A stretch of 64,000 nt of DNA from Candidatus Staskawiczbacteria bacterium (GTDB lineage: Bacteria > Patescibacteria > Paceibacteria > Paceibacterales > Staskawiczbacteraceae). The notes under the pieces were generated by a model. It had not been told where the DNA came from, made no database searches, and saw only the letters and a program-made list of their open reading frames with translations. The translations under genes and the position numbers were made by a program. Positions 15,649-24,590 of this stretch are shown piece after piece (position 1 is the stretch's first letter; every line of letters starts with the position of its first letter). Location of the stretch: assembly GCA_903835075.1 (NCBI GenBank), contig CAILLM010000004.1, forward strand, positions 62,001 to 126,000, given 5' to 3'.

Positions 15649-17432
15649 AAATATCTCGCGCATTATTTTTTGCTATAATCACCTTCGCCTTAGGTTTTGC
15701 TGGCGTTGTTTCTGCTGCTCCTCCCGCTCCTGGGAAGCCTATTTTACAAAATACCAATAATCCAAATGTCACAAGTCTTACAAATCCAACATTTACAGTT
15801 TCCTGTGAAACTGGTGATGATGTTTATTTAATGTCAGACGGAAATGGTATAGGAGTATCACCAGACTATGTTTTTGGTAGATGTGCAAGCGGGTTGGTAG
15901 CCCTTACAGTGCCCAGTGGTAAATTGAGTACAGGGGTAGTACACAATATAACTGCCATTCAATACAGGTTGCCATACGATTTTTATGGTTCATATCCTAA
16001 CAATTTATCTCCAAGTTCGCCAGCTCTTTCATTGACTATAAATATAAGCACGGGTACGAGCGGAGGCACATTCCCTGTCAATCCTACTAGTTTTCCTGAT
16101 ATTTGCAGTCTCAAGTCTCTTTATAGCTTACCTAATCTATCTGGAGCTTGTAATTCCAGCTGTCCTTACGGGAGTCAGAAATGCACCATGACAGACGCGT
16201 ATGGTGATTGTACGCTATCTACGCCATGCTGTACGCCAAATAGATATTGTCCCAATAAAGGTACTATCAACTCTACAAATTGTGGTGGCGTAGAATATAC
16301 AAACGTGCCACTTTATTATAATGGTTCTTTTGCTTACTCATATGATTCCTGTGGCGCATATAATAGTGGCACATGGAGTCCCGATAGTACTTATAGTAGT
16401 CGCCTTTCACTAGTTATAAACCAAGGGCCAACAGCAAATGCTGAATATTGCCCAGGTGATCATATACCTACTAGTGGATCAGCAACAATAACCGCATGTA
16501 GCAATTCCGTAGCCCCACTTGTGGAGGTTTGTTTCGACACCAGTAGTTGCGTTGCTATTACAGGTATCTCTAATAACTTTAATGGAGGGATCACTTGGGA
16601 TTCATATTGGGCTGTTGGTGGGGGAAGTGGTGAAGCAGCCTTTGCAGGTTTAAGATATATTGAACCTTTTCAATATAAAACTTCTGGACTCCCGGTAGAA
16701 ACTGATTTAGGAGATGTCGAGACGCCTATTTATATAGGGCACGCTGGTCATTGTGGTACAGCCACAACGGGCGGGGGCACATATTCTTCGGCGCCACCCA
16801 CTAATACTCTTTGTGACCAAAGCAGAAATTATGGAAATACAACTCCTACACACAGTGGTAGTCTATGGAGTTGGACATGTAAGGGAGCTACTGGAAGTTG
16901 TGCAGGGCAAGACCAAGCTTGCACAGCACTATATCAGTATCAGGCGCCCCTTGTTGCGACCTGTTCGGTTTCTCCAGATTCTGCATGTGCAGGAACCTCG
17001 GTAACTTGGACAGCATCTGCTAGCGGAGGCACAGGTTCTTATTCTAGCTATTATTGGAGTGGAACGGAGAGTTTTTATGGGCAGAGTGTTAACAAAACTT
17101 ATTCAATATCTAATGGATTGTCATCAACCAAAACAGAACATGTCACAGTGACCGACTCTTCGGGTAACTCTGCAACTAGCGCCTCTTGTGTTGCTACAAT
17201 AAACCCAGCTGTTGTAATTTGTGGAAATGCAGAGGGTGGTTATTTGGCTGGAGAAGATTTTCCACGAGAACCATGGGATTACCCTTACAACTATTGTGCG
17301 ATAGGAACTTTCACGCCCTCAGCCTCAACCTACACTTATAGAGTGCGTGCAATAAATAAAAATACTCAAACAGGCGCTGATCAAATTGGGAATTGGTCAA
17401 ATGTTGTTAATGCTACACCGCCTTCACAATAA
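15645..17432 (+). CDS. Secreted cysteine-rich repeat protein, partner of copy 1
   Basis: Signal peptide (about 1-24), a proline/threonine Ig-like start, a cysteine-rich middle (about 145-235), a CG..W-x-W-x-C-x-G..C type repeat (about 365-425), a PKD-like domain (about 430-520) and a C-terminus that joins a CGNAEG half-repeat to half of a fibronectin type III domain (YRVRAIN to NVVNATPP). This C-terminal ~70 residues is nearly the same as the end of the 52805-54424 product. There is no C-terminal anchor, so it may be held by the membrane-anchored partner encoded upstream, with which it overlaps by 4 bases. No enzyme motif is seen. Confidence 0.75.
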   Translation: MKISRALFFAIITFALGFAGVVSAAPPAPGKPILQNTNNPNVTSLTNPTFTVSCETGDDVYLMSDGNGIGVSPDYVFGRCASGLVALTVPSGKLSTGVVHNITAIQYRLPYDFYGSYPNNLSPSSPALSLTINISTGTSGGTFPVNPTSFPDICSLKSLYSLPNLSGACNSSCPYGSQKCTMTDAYGDCTLSTPCCTPNRYCPNKGTINSTNCGGVEYTNVPLYYNGSFAYSYDSCGAYNSGTWSPDSTYSSRLSLVINQGPTANAEYCPGDHIPTSGSATITACSNSVAPLVEVCFDTSSCVAITGISNNFNGGITWDSYWAVGGGSGEAAFAGLRYIEPFQYKTSGLPVETDLGDVETPIYIGHAGHCGTATTGGGTYSSAPPTNTLCDQSRNYGNTTPTHSGSLWSWTCKGATGSCAGQDQACTALYQYQAPLVATCSVSPDSACAGTSVTWTASASGGTGSYSSYYWSGTESFYGQSVNKTYSISNGLSSTKTEHVTVTDSSGNSATSASCVATINPAVVICGNAEGGYLAGEDFPREPWDYPYNYCAIGTFTPSASTYTYRVRAINKNTQTGADQIGNWSNVVNATPPSQ

Positions 17433-17486
17433 AAATACTATTTTAAAATAGTATTTGTGAAAATCGGCGCTTGTGCCGATTTTTTG
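17433..17486 (+). terminator. Double hairpin terminator
   Basis: An AT hairpin (AATACTATTTT/AAAATAGTATT, 17434-17454) is followed by AAATCGGC/GCCGATTT (17461-17468 with 17475-17482) and a T-run. Confidence 0.85.
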
Positions 17487-17517
17487 TTGTGGTAAAATAC
17501 AGTGTCACCATACAATT

Positions 17518-18618
17518 ATGATAAATAAAGGAATTGCCACATTTACTTTAGATTACGGAAAATGCCCGAAGTGGCTTTTTGACCGAATGGTTTTGTTGTC
17601 CAAAAGAATGATTTATGCAATTATTGCCGAAGAAGGGCCAGATGAATTTATTAAAAGAATTTCAGACCCTGTTTGGTTTCAACCTTTGGGTACAGTTTTG
17701 GCTTTTGATTGGAACGCTTCTGGTTTAACAACAATTTTAACAGCAGCTCTAAAAGAGGCAATACGCGGAAGTAAAAAAGATTTGGGTATTTTTATTTGTG
17801 GAGGAAAAGGAAAAACAAGTTTAAAAACACCAGAACAAATTTTAACTTGGGCTGAAAGAATTTCAATGCCAGAAGAATCAGCCAACGCCTTAGTTTACAA
17901 TTCAAAAATGGCGGCAAAAGTTGATAGCTCTCTTGTACAAGATGGTTTTCAAATTTATCACCATTGTTTTTTCTTTTCTAAAAATGGTGCATGGACTGTT
18001 GTGCAACAGGGCATGAATGTAGAAGAACAATCAGCAAGAAGATATCACTGGTATTCAAAAGATTTAACAGATTTAATTCAAGAGCCGCACTCAGGAATTT
18101 CTTCTGAAGTAAAAATTAAAGAAGTTTTAAATATGACCTCAAACAAAAGTGAAAAAAATAGGGGACTAAGTACAGAGCTTGTTTCGCAAAGTTTTAATAC
18201 TTTGATGAAAGACATAACTTTGTTGCGAAAATATTTTACGCCATTGTCGCAAATGGTTGCTGTGCAAGACGGGAAGGAGCAATTGACGCTTTTAAACTTG
18301 GAAAATAAAGAATTTAATTGGCACCCCGTTGTTACAGAAGACTTTTCAAAATCAAAATATTTAGAAAAAATTTTATGGAGACTGTGTGACCAACAACCAG
18401 AAAATTATGAAAAACTTTTAGCAACTCCAGGCGTTGGCCCAAAAACTATAAGAGCCTTGGCCTTGGTTTCTGAAGTAATTTATGGAGCAAAACCTTCTTA
18501 TGAAGATCCTGCTAGGTATTCTTTTGCTCATGGTGGAAAAGACGCCACGCCTTATCCTGTTGACACAGAAACTTACGACCAAACTATAGAAGGTCTTAAA
18601 AAGTTTATAAAACCTTGA
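17518..18618 (+). CDS. DUF763 family protein
   Basis: The 366-residue product matches the DUF763 family from its start (KGIATFTLDYGKCPKWLFDRM) through LAFDWNASGLTTILTAALKEA and FICGGKGK to a helix-hairpin-helix near the end (LLATPGVGPKTIRALALVSEVIYG). The HhH suggests DNA or RNA binding; DUF763 is shared by archaea and bacteria and has no established function. The ATG at 17518 is used because the longer frame would begin inside the terminator. A TGG-TAAAAT -10 lies about 20 bases upstream. The gene is single, between surface-protein genes. Confidence 0.88.
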   Translation: MINKGIATFTLDYGKCPKWLFDRMVLLSKRMIYAIIAEEGPDEFIKRISDPVWFQPLGTVLAFDWNASGLTTILTAALKEAIRGSKKDLGIFICGGKGKTSLKTPEQILTWAERISMPEESANALVYNSKMAAKVDSSLVQDGFQIYHHCFFFSKNGAWTVVQQGMNVEEQSARRYHWYSKDLTDLIQEPHSGISSEVKIKEVLNMTSNKSEKNRGLSTELVSQSFNTLMKDITLLRKYFTPLSQMVAVQDGKEQLTLLNLENKEFNWHPVVTEDFSKSKYLEKILWRLCDQQPENYEKLLATPGVGPKTIRALALVSEVIYGAKPSYEDPARYSFAHGGKDATPYPVDTETYDQTIEGLKKFIKP

Positions 18619-18642
18619 CACATATAAAATTAGAGATAATGT
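18615..18642 (+). promoter_or_regulatory. Possible promoter of the fibronectin-like surface gene
   Basis: TTGACA at 18615-18620, overlapping the stop of the preceding gene, and TAATGT at 18637-18642 with a 16-base spacer. The -10 is weak. Confidence 0.4.
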
Positions 18643-18671
18643 TAAGCTAAATAGTAAATAATTATAAAAAT

Positions 18672-19565
18672 ATGATAAACGTTAAAAAGTTAAGTTTTGT
18701 ATTAATATTAACAGCAATATTGTTTGTAACTTCGGGCGTGGCGGTTTTTGCTCAATGGGTTGGCGGGGTTACTGTGCAAACAAATTTGCCAACAAATGTT
18801 TCTAATTATCAGACAACGCTTAATGGTAATTTATCTATCCCGTACATAAGCAATTCGAATTATGTATATTTTCAATGGGGTACAACTAATGGATATGGTA
18901 ATCAAACAAATCAACAATATTTAAACAATGGTTCTTTTAGCCAAGTTATTTCTGGATTAAATTATAATACATCCTATCATTATAGGGCCGTGGCGCAGGG
19001 TAGTTTCGGAACTGTTTATGGCCAAGATGTGGTTTTCTATATGGGGCAACAAGAGGTTAGCGGATCAAATTATGTGCAAACAAATTTACCAACAAACATC
19101 TTTGATACGGGTGCTACTTTTAATGGTTATTTGTATGGAAGTTCTCAGTCAACAAATTATGCATATTTTCAGTGGGGCACAACTCAAGGTTATGGATATG
19201 AAACGCCCAAAACCACAATTGGTTATTCTGGATCATTCTCGCAAACTATGGGGAATTTGACGCCCAATACAATATATCACTACAGAGCTGTATCACAAAG
19301 TGGATATTATGGGACTACAATCTATGGCCCAGATGTTGTGTTTACAACTTATGGCGGTACGGTCTATGTACCACCAATTGTTTATAATTACACTGGCGGT
19401 GGGCAGGTGCTTGGAGTTAGTACTGTTGATACGGGATTAACTAATAATTTTTTTACAGATTCATTTTTTATGCCGTTGCTGATTATTATTTTAAGTCTAT
19501 GGTTATATTTTTCGGGTAGAGTGGACAAGTTAGCTAATAGATTAAAATTAAAATTTAGAAAATAA
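18672..19565 (+). CDS. Surface protein with two fibronectin-III-like repeats and a sorting-like C-terminus
   Basis: Signal peptide (about 1-27), then two repeats of about 95 residues, each opening with VQTNLPTN and containing YFQWGTTxGYG and YHYRAV, a fibronectin III-like signature. The C-terminus has VLGVSTVDTGLTNNFFTDSF, a hydrophobic helix and a basic tail. The same C-terminal layout ends the protein at 49187-50389, which suggests a common sorting or anchoring signal of sortase type (TG followed by helix and positive tail), though no LPXTG and no sortase gene are seen here. The gene is monocistronic. Role: adhesion is inferred. Confidence 0.75.
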   Translation: MINVKKLSFVLILTAILFVTSGVAVFAQWVGGVTVQTNLPTNVSNYQTTLNGNLSIPYISNSNYVYFQWGTTNGYGNQTNQQYLNNGSFSQVISGLNYNTSYHYRAVAQGSFGTVYGQDVVFYMGQQEVSGSNYVQTNLPTNIFDTGATFNGYLYGSSQSTNYAYFQWGTTQGYGYETPKTTIGYSGSFSQTMGNLTPNTIYHYRAVSQSGYYGTTIYGPDVVFTTYGGTVYVPPIVYNYTGGGQVLGVSTVDTGLTNNFFTDSFFMPLLIIILSLWLYFSGRVDKLANRLKLKFRK

Positions 19566-19589
19566 AAAAGGGGGTTTTGCCCCTTTTTT
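19564..19589 (+). terminator. Terminator after the fibronectin-like surface gene
   Basis: AAAAAGGGG (19565-19573, allowing slippage in the G-run) pairs with CCCCTTTTT (19580-19588). Confidence 0.88.
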
Positions 19590-19603
19590 GTTACTCATAA
19601 ATT

Positions 19604-19612
19604 TGTTAATAT
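19604..19612 (+). promoter_or_regulatory. Extended -10 promoter of the CYTH gene, predicted leaderless
   Basis: TG-T-TAATAT with the -10 at 19607-19612; ATG 8 bases later. Confidence 0.6.
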
Positions 19613-19620
19613 AGTTAAAT

Positions 19621-20220
19621 ATGGAAATAGAATACGAAGCAACATTTACTAACATAAATAAGGACGAGTACAGGAAGAAATTAGAAGGAATTGGCGCAAA
19701 ATTATTGAAATCAGAATTTTTACAAAAAAGGGTAGTCTTTGAATTACCAAAAGGTCATGAAATTAAAGGAGGCTGGCTTAGAGTAAGAGACGAAGGTGAC
19801 AAAATAACAATGAGTTTAAAGATAGTTGATGGCAATAAAATAGAAAATCAAAAGGAGCTATGTTTGAGAGTAGATAATTTTGAACATGCAACGGAATTTT
19901 TAATTAGTATTGGATGTACTAAAAAGGGTTACCAGGAAAGTAAACGAGAGTTATGGGTTTTAAATGGAGTGGAAATAACAATTGATGAATGGCCGTTTTT
20001 GGAGCCATATTTAGAAATAGAAGGGAAGTCCGAAAAAGAAGTTAAAAATGTTTCTGAAAAACTTGGGCTAGATTATTCTACTGCGATGTTTTGCGCGGTA
20101 GATACTATTTATAGTAAAAAATATAATTTGCCAGAGAATGTAATTGATAATAATATTTCAAAAATTATTTTTGGTGGAGAAAATCCGTTTATAAATTATA
20201 AAGATAAAAATGGCAATTGA
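19621..20220 (+). CDS. CYTH-domain protein (class IV adenylate cyclase/triphosphatase fold)
   Basis: A 199-residue CYTH tunnel-fold protein with the alternating charged strands of the family (KGGWLRVRDEG, ITMSLKIV, ELWVLNGVEITIDEWPFLEPYLEIEG). Family members hydrolyse triphosphates or cyclise ATP. The N-terminal ExExK signature is EIEYEAT here, so the lysine is not in its normal place; the class is therefore uncertain and CyaB activity should not be assumed. It overlaps the helicase gene by 11 bases and shares its promoter. Confidence 0.85.
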   Translation: MEIEYEATFTNINKDEYRKKLEGIGAKLLKSEFLQKRVVFELPKGHEIKGGWLRVRDEGDKITMSLKIVDGNKIENQKELCLRVDNFEHATEFLISIGCTKKGYQESKRELWVLNGVEITIDEWPFLEPYLEIEGKSEKEVKNVSEKLGLDYSTAMFCAVDTIYSKKYNLPENVIDNNISKIIFGGENPFINYKDKNGN

Positions 20221-23083
20221 TTTGAATAAATTAAATAAAGAGCAAAAAGAAGCTGTGTTGCACGACAAGGGTCCGCTTTTAATTGTAGCAGGAGCTGGCA
20301 CAGGGAAGACAACAGTTATAACCCAGCGCATAGTTAATTTAATTGAGCAAAAGCTAGCTAGGCCAGAAGAAATTTTAGCGGTTACTTTCACTGAAAAAGC
20401 CGCACTTGAAATGGAAGAAAGGGTTGATAGGCTTTTAGATTATGGTTATACGGATCTGTGGATTTCAACCTTTCATGCTTTTTGCGAAAAAGTTTTAAGA
20501 GAAAATGCGCTAGATATTGGTTTGGCTCCTAACTTTAAAATGTTAGATGGAACAGCCTCTTGGCTTTTAGCTAGGCAAAATTTAGATAAGTTTGATTTAA
20601 AATATTATAAATCTTTGGGAAATCCTACGAAGTTTATTCAAGCTTTAATTTCTCATTTTTCTCATTGCAAAGACCAAGAAGTATATCCAGAAAATTATTT
20701 AGAATATGCCAACACCCTAAAAACTACTAATGACGACATAGAGGGTCAAGAAACAGAAAGAGTCAAAGAGGTCGCAAACGCTTACCGTGTTTACCAGCAA
20801 ATTTTGTTAGATAACGGCTCTTTAGACTTTGGAGACTTAATAAACTATTGTTTAAAACTATTCAAAAAACGACCTTTAATTTTAAAAAAATACAGAGAAA
20901 AATTTAAATATATTTTAGTTGATGAATTCCAAGATACTAATTGGGCTCAATATGAATTAATCAAGATATTAGCGGAGCCAGAAAATAATTTAACTGTTTG
21001 CGCTGATGATGACCAGGCAATATACAGATGGCGCGGAGCTTCTTTTTCCAACATCATAAAATTCAAAGAAGATTTTCCCGAGGCTAAACAAATTTCCCTT
21101 ATAAATAATTATAGGTCTAGCCAAAACATTTTAGACCAGTCATATAATTTTATAAAACAAAATGATCCAGATAGACTAGAATTTAGAATTAAAATAAATA
21201 AAAAATTAGTTGCTAATATTCCAGAAAAAGGAACTATAAAACATATTCACTGTAAAACTTTGGAGCAGGAAGTTGGACAAGTTGTAAAGAAAATTTTGGA
21301 AATTAAAAAAAGCGATAAAAAGATTTCATACAGCGAATTTGCAATTTTAGTTAGGGCAAATGATTCAGCAATTCCATTTATTAGAGCCTTAGAGCGTGCA
21401 CAATTGCCGTATCAATTTTTAGCTTCAAGGGGTCTTTATTCTAAGCCAGTAGTTTTAGATATAATTTCTTATTTTAAAATATTAGATAATTATCATGAAG
21501 GAATTGCAACATACAGAATTTTAAGTTTGCCATTTTTAGAAATTGATAATGCAGACATAGCTACAATAACTCAATATAGCCACAAAAAAACAAAGTCTTT
21601 ATTTGAGTCGCTACAGGAATTAACTCTTATTGCCGGTATATCTAAAAATACACACGAGAAAGTGGCTTTTCTATTAAGTTTGATACAAAAACATAGCGAA
21701 ATGGCGAGAGACAAGGGGGTCTCAGAGGTTTTAGTCAATTTTTTAGTTGACTCAGGATACTTAGAATATATTAAAGATGACCAAGATAAAATAGATTTAG
21801 TAAACCAATTTTTAAAGAAAACAAAACAATTTGAAGATAATAACTTAGAGCCAACCTTGAAGAGCTTTATGGAGCAAATGACCCTTGAAATTGAATCTGG
21901 TGAGGAGGGCAAATTGGAATTTGACCCAGAACAGGGCCCTGACATGATTAAAGTAATGACAATCCACGGAGCTAAAGGATTAGAGTTTAAATATGTATTT
22001 TTAGTAGGCATGGTAGACAGAAGATTTCCAACAGACCAAAGAAAAGACCCAATAGAATTACCAGATGCTCTTATTAAAGACATAAAACCAACTGGAGATG
22101 TCCACTTGCAGGAAGAAAGAAGGCTTTGTTATGTTGCCATGACTAGGGCTAAAAATGGTCTTTACTTTACTTCAGCAGATGATTACGGTGGACAAAGAAA
22201 AAAGAAATTATCTAGATTTTTAACAGAAATGGGATATAAACAAGAAGATTTATCTTCGGTTGCGGAAAGTGAATTATTAAAAGAAAGAAATAAGGTCATA
22301 GCAATAAAGCCAAAATATTCTTATGCTATTCCAGATCATTTTTCTTTTTCTCAATTAGCTATTTATGAAAAATGTCCGTTACAATATAAATTTCAATATA
22401 TATTAAAAATTCCTCAAAAAGGAAAAGCAGTTTTTTCTTTTGGAAGTACAGTGCACAACACTTTCCACCAATTTTTAAAACTAGTTAATGAAAATCCCTC
22501 CTCCGCCGAGGCTACGGAAGGGTCGCTCAAAAATTTAAGAGAAATTTATGAGCGAAATTGGATTGATGAATGGTATGAATCTAAAAAACAAAAACAAGAT
22601 TATAGAAAAAATGGTGAAAGAATAATAAAAAATTTTTATGATAATTTTTTAAAAAATCCGCCCAAACTTTTGGAGATTAATGGTTCACTAGCGCTTGAAA
22701 CTCCTTTTAATTTAAAAATTGGGGAAGACACAATTTATGGAAGAATAGATAGAATTGATAATAATGATGGCGAGATTGAAATTATAGATTACAAAACCGG
22801 CAAACCCAAAGAAAAGCTAACCCCAGAAGAAAAGGAGCAACTTTTAATATACCAAATGGCTGCCCAAGAAGTTTTGGATATAAAACCCCACAAGCTTACT
22901 TATCATTATTTAGAAGAAGATAAGAAAATTTCATTTTTGGGGACAGAGCACGAAATAGAAAATTTGAGAGAAAAAATAAAAGGAATAATTAAAAAAATTA
23001 AAAATAACGAGTTTGATGCAAAGCCAGGTTTTAATTGTGAGTATTGCGACTTTAAAGACTTGTGTGATTTTGCCCAAAGATAG
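20210..23083 (+). CDS. UvrD/PcrA-type helicase fused to a RecB-like Fe-S nuclease
   Basis: Superfamily 1A helicase motifs run in order: AGAGTGKTT near residue 26, LAVTFTEKAA, DEFQDTNWAQYEL, DDDQAIYRWRG, NYRSSQNIL, TIHGAKGLEF and YVAMTRAK. From about 715 a PD-(D/E)XK nuclease domain follows, with IDYKTGKPKEK as the active-site strand. One cysteine in YEKCPLQYK plus CEYCDFKDLC at the end form the AddB/Cas4-type iron-sulfur staple. At 957 residues it combines roles of AddA-like helicase and nuclease and probably processes DNA ends or damaged DNA. Bases 22494-22525 form an in-frame palindromic element (PSSAEATEGS). Confidence 0.93.
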   Translation: MAIDLNKLNKEQKEAVLHDKGPLLIVAGAGTGKTTVITQRIVNLIEQKLARPEEILAVTFTEKAALEMEERVDRLLDYGYTDLWISTFHAFCEKVLRENALDIGLAPNFKMLDGTASWLLARQNLDKFDLKYYKSLGNPTKFIQALISHFSHCKDQEVYPENYLEYANTLKTTNDDIEGQETERVKEVANAYRVYQQILLDNGSLDFGDLINYCLKLFKKRPLILKKYREKFKYILVDEFQDTNWAQYELIKILAEPENNLTVCADDDQAIYRWRGASFSNIIKFKEDFPEAKQISLINNYRSSQNILDQSYNFIKQNDPDRLEFRIKINKKLVANIPEKGTIKHIHCKTLEQEVGQVVKKILEIKKSDKKISYSEFAILVRANDSAIPFIRALERAQLPYQFLASRGLYSKPVVLDIISYFKILDNYHEGIATYRILSLPFLEIDNADIATITQYSHKKTKSLFESLQELTLIAGISKNTHEKVAFLLSLIQKHSEMARDKGVSEVLVNFLVDSGYLEYIKDDQDKIDLVNQFLKKTKQFEDNNLEPTLKSFMEQMTLEIESGEEGKLEFDPEQGPDMIKVMTIHGAKGLEFKYVFLVGMVDRRFPTDQRKDPIELPDALIKDIKPTGDVHLQEERRLCYVAMTRAKNGLYFTSADDYGGQRKKKLSRFLTEMGYKQEDLSSVAESELLKERNKVIAIKPKYSYAIPDHFSFSQLAIYEKCPLQYKFQYILKIPQKGKAVFSFGSTVHNTFHQFLKLVNENPSSAEATEGSLKNLREIYERNWIDEWYESKKQKQDYRKNGERIIKNFYDNFLKNPPKLLEINGSLALETPFNLKIGEDTIYGRIDRIDNNDGEIEIIDYKTGKPKEKLTPEEKEQLLIYQMAAQEVLDIKPHKLTYHYLEEDKKISFLGTEHEIENLREKIKGIIKKIKNNEFDAKPGFNCEYCDFKDLCDFAQR
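22494..22525. repeat. In-frame palindromic element in the helicase-nuclease gene
   Basis: CCCTCCTCCGCCGAGGCTACGGAAGGGTCG has CCCT/AGGG ends like the other elements and encodes PSSAEATEGS within the nuclease domain, between its first Cys block and the catalytic strand. Confidence 0.7.
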
Positions 23084-23135
23084 GAACTATTTTTGTTATT
23101 CCTACGTATTAATATAATAAAAAATAAATATTAAA

Positions 23136-24269
23136 ATGAAAGAAATCATAAAAGATGAGTTTGGTCCAGAATATGTAATAAATATTTATGACCCTAAATT
23201 AAAAATGGAGGGTTTTTTAGTTATTGACAACACTGTGTTGGGGCCGGGAAAGGGTGGAATAAGAATGACTGAAAATGTAACACCAGAAGAAGTTTTTAGG
23301 CTAGCAAGAACAATGACTTTTAAAAATGCTTTAGCAGACCTGCCTTTTGGTGGAGCTAAAGCGGGGATAGTTTGGAAGGGTGGAAGTGATGAATTAAAAA
23401 AGCAGTTTATACAAAGCTTTGCAAAATCAATTAAGCTTTTAACGCCTAAAAAATATATTGCCGCTCCAGACGTTTATACAGGAGAGAAGGAAATGCAGTG
23501 GTTTGTAGAGGCCACAGGAGATTGGAGGTCTGCTACGGGAAAGCCAGCCACTTACTGCATGAGAGCATTTGGTAAAAAGGGCGAAAGATGTGGCATCCCT
23601 CACGAGTATGGAAGCACGGGATTTGGAGTTGCAAAAACAGCAGAAGCTGCTGCTGAAATTTTAGGAATAAATATTGAGGGTGCTAAAGTTGCCATACATG
23701 GTTTTGGAAATGTTGGAACTTTTGCTTATAAATTTTTAACAGAAATGGGAGCAAAGGTTATTGTTTTAGCAGATCATGAAGCTGCTATTTATGAGGAGAA
23801 TGGTTTTGATCATAAATTAATTTCAGAAATTATCAAAGACAGAAAAACTTTAAAACATTATCCCCATGGTCAAAAAATTCCTGCAGAAAAATTTTGGGAA
23901 ATTGAAACAGACATTTTAATCCCTGCATCAATTACAAACGTAATTAATGAAAGTAATAAAAATAAAATTAAAACAAGATTAATTGTTGAGGCGGGCAATA
24001 TTCCTATGTCTGAAGAAACAGAGAAAGAGTTTTTTAAAAAAGGAATTCCCGTGGTGCCAGATTTTATTGCTAATGCTGGTGGAGTTATTTCTTCATATGC
24101 AGAATACAGGGGTTATAATCCTAAAAGAATGATGGAAACAATAGAGAAAAAAATAACGAAAAATGTTAAGATTATAATGAAGAAGAGCATTAAGGAAAAA
24201 AAGGATCCGCGCGACGTGGGTTTAGAAATAGCTATTAATAGAATTACAAAAAAGCATGGAAACAATTAA
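23136..24269 (+). CDS. Glu/Leu/Phe/Val dehydrogenase (glutamate dehydrogenase type)
   Basis: A 377-residue amino-acid dehydrogenase with the substrate-domain motifs GPGKGGIRM and LPFGGAKAGI (catalytic lysine region) and a Rossmann NAD(P) domain starting at about 185 (VAIHGFGNVGTFAYKFL). PDFIANAGGVISSYAEY near the end is also family-typical. It interconverts glutamate (or a similar amino acid) and the 2-oxoacid with ammonia. It is slightly short, and has an insert of about 20 residues with two cysteines (YCMRAF to GERCGIP) before the NAD domain. It overlaps the downstream gene by 14 bases, so the two are translationally coupled. Confidence 0.9.
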   Translation: MKEIIKDEFGPEYVINIYDPKLKMEGFLVIDNTVLGPGKGGIRMTENVTPEEVFRLARTMTFKNALADLPFGGAKAGIVWKGGSDELKKQFIQSFAKSIKLLTPKKYIAAPDVYTGEKEMQWFVEATGDWRSATGKPATYCMRAFGKKGERCGIPHEYGSTGFGVAKTAEAAAEILGINIEGAKVAIHGFGNVGTFAYKFLTEMGAKVIVLADHEAAIYEENGFDHKLISEIIKDRKTLKHYPHGQKIPAEKFWEIETDILIPASITNVINESNKNKIKTRLIVEAGNIPMSEETEKEFFKKGIPVVPDFIANAGGVISSYAEYRGYNPKRMMETIEKKITKNVKIIMKKSIKEKKDPRDVGLEIAINRITKKHGNN

Positions 24270-24585
24270 TTTTGATGATTTTAAAAAATTAGACATAAGA
24301 ATGGGCAAGATTCTCTCGGCTGAAAGAATTGAAGGGTCTGATAAATTACTAAAATTAGAGGTTGATTTTGGGGAAGACAGGCGTCAAATATTGGCTGGAA
24401 TAGCCCAATTTTATGCCCCAGAGTCACTTGTGGGGAAAGAGTGTCCTTTTGCCTATAACCTAGCCCCGCGCGTCATGAAGGGGCTAGAGAGCCAAGGGAT
24501 GCTTATGTGCCCCTCAGATGAGGCTGGCAGACCAGTATTATTACACCCCGATAAAGAGGTGCTTGCGGGTAGTATAATTAAATAG
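24256..24585 (+). CDS. tRNA-binding OB-fold protein (MetG C-terminal/Trbp111 type)
   Basis: The 109-residue stand-alone tRNA-binding domain has FKKLDIRMGKILSAERIEGSDKLLKLEVDFG, then RQILAGIAQFY, and the closing ESQGMLMC, as in the C-terminal dimerisation/tRNA-binding domain of methionyl-tRNA synthetase and Trbp111. It may bind tRNA in trans for an aminoacyl-tRNA synthetase encoded elsewhere. It overlaps the dehydrogenase gene. A TATAAT at 24573-24578 inside its end may drive the next gene. Confidence 0.9.
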   Translation: METINFDDFKKLDIRMGKILSAERIEGSDKLLKLEVDFGEDRRQILAGIAQFYAPESLVGKECPFAYNLAPRVMKGLESQGMLMCPSDEAGRPVLLHPDKEVLAGSIIK

Positions 24586-24590
24586 TTAAT

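Noticed and set aside
23082..23105. TAGGAA/TTCCTA hairpin after the helicase gene as a terminator
   Set aside because: Only 6 bp, and no T-run follows the stem; too weak to call.
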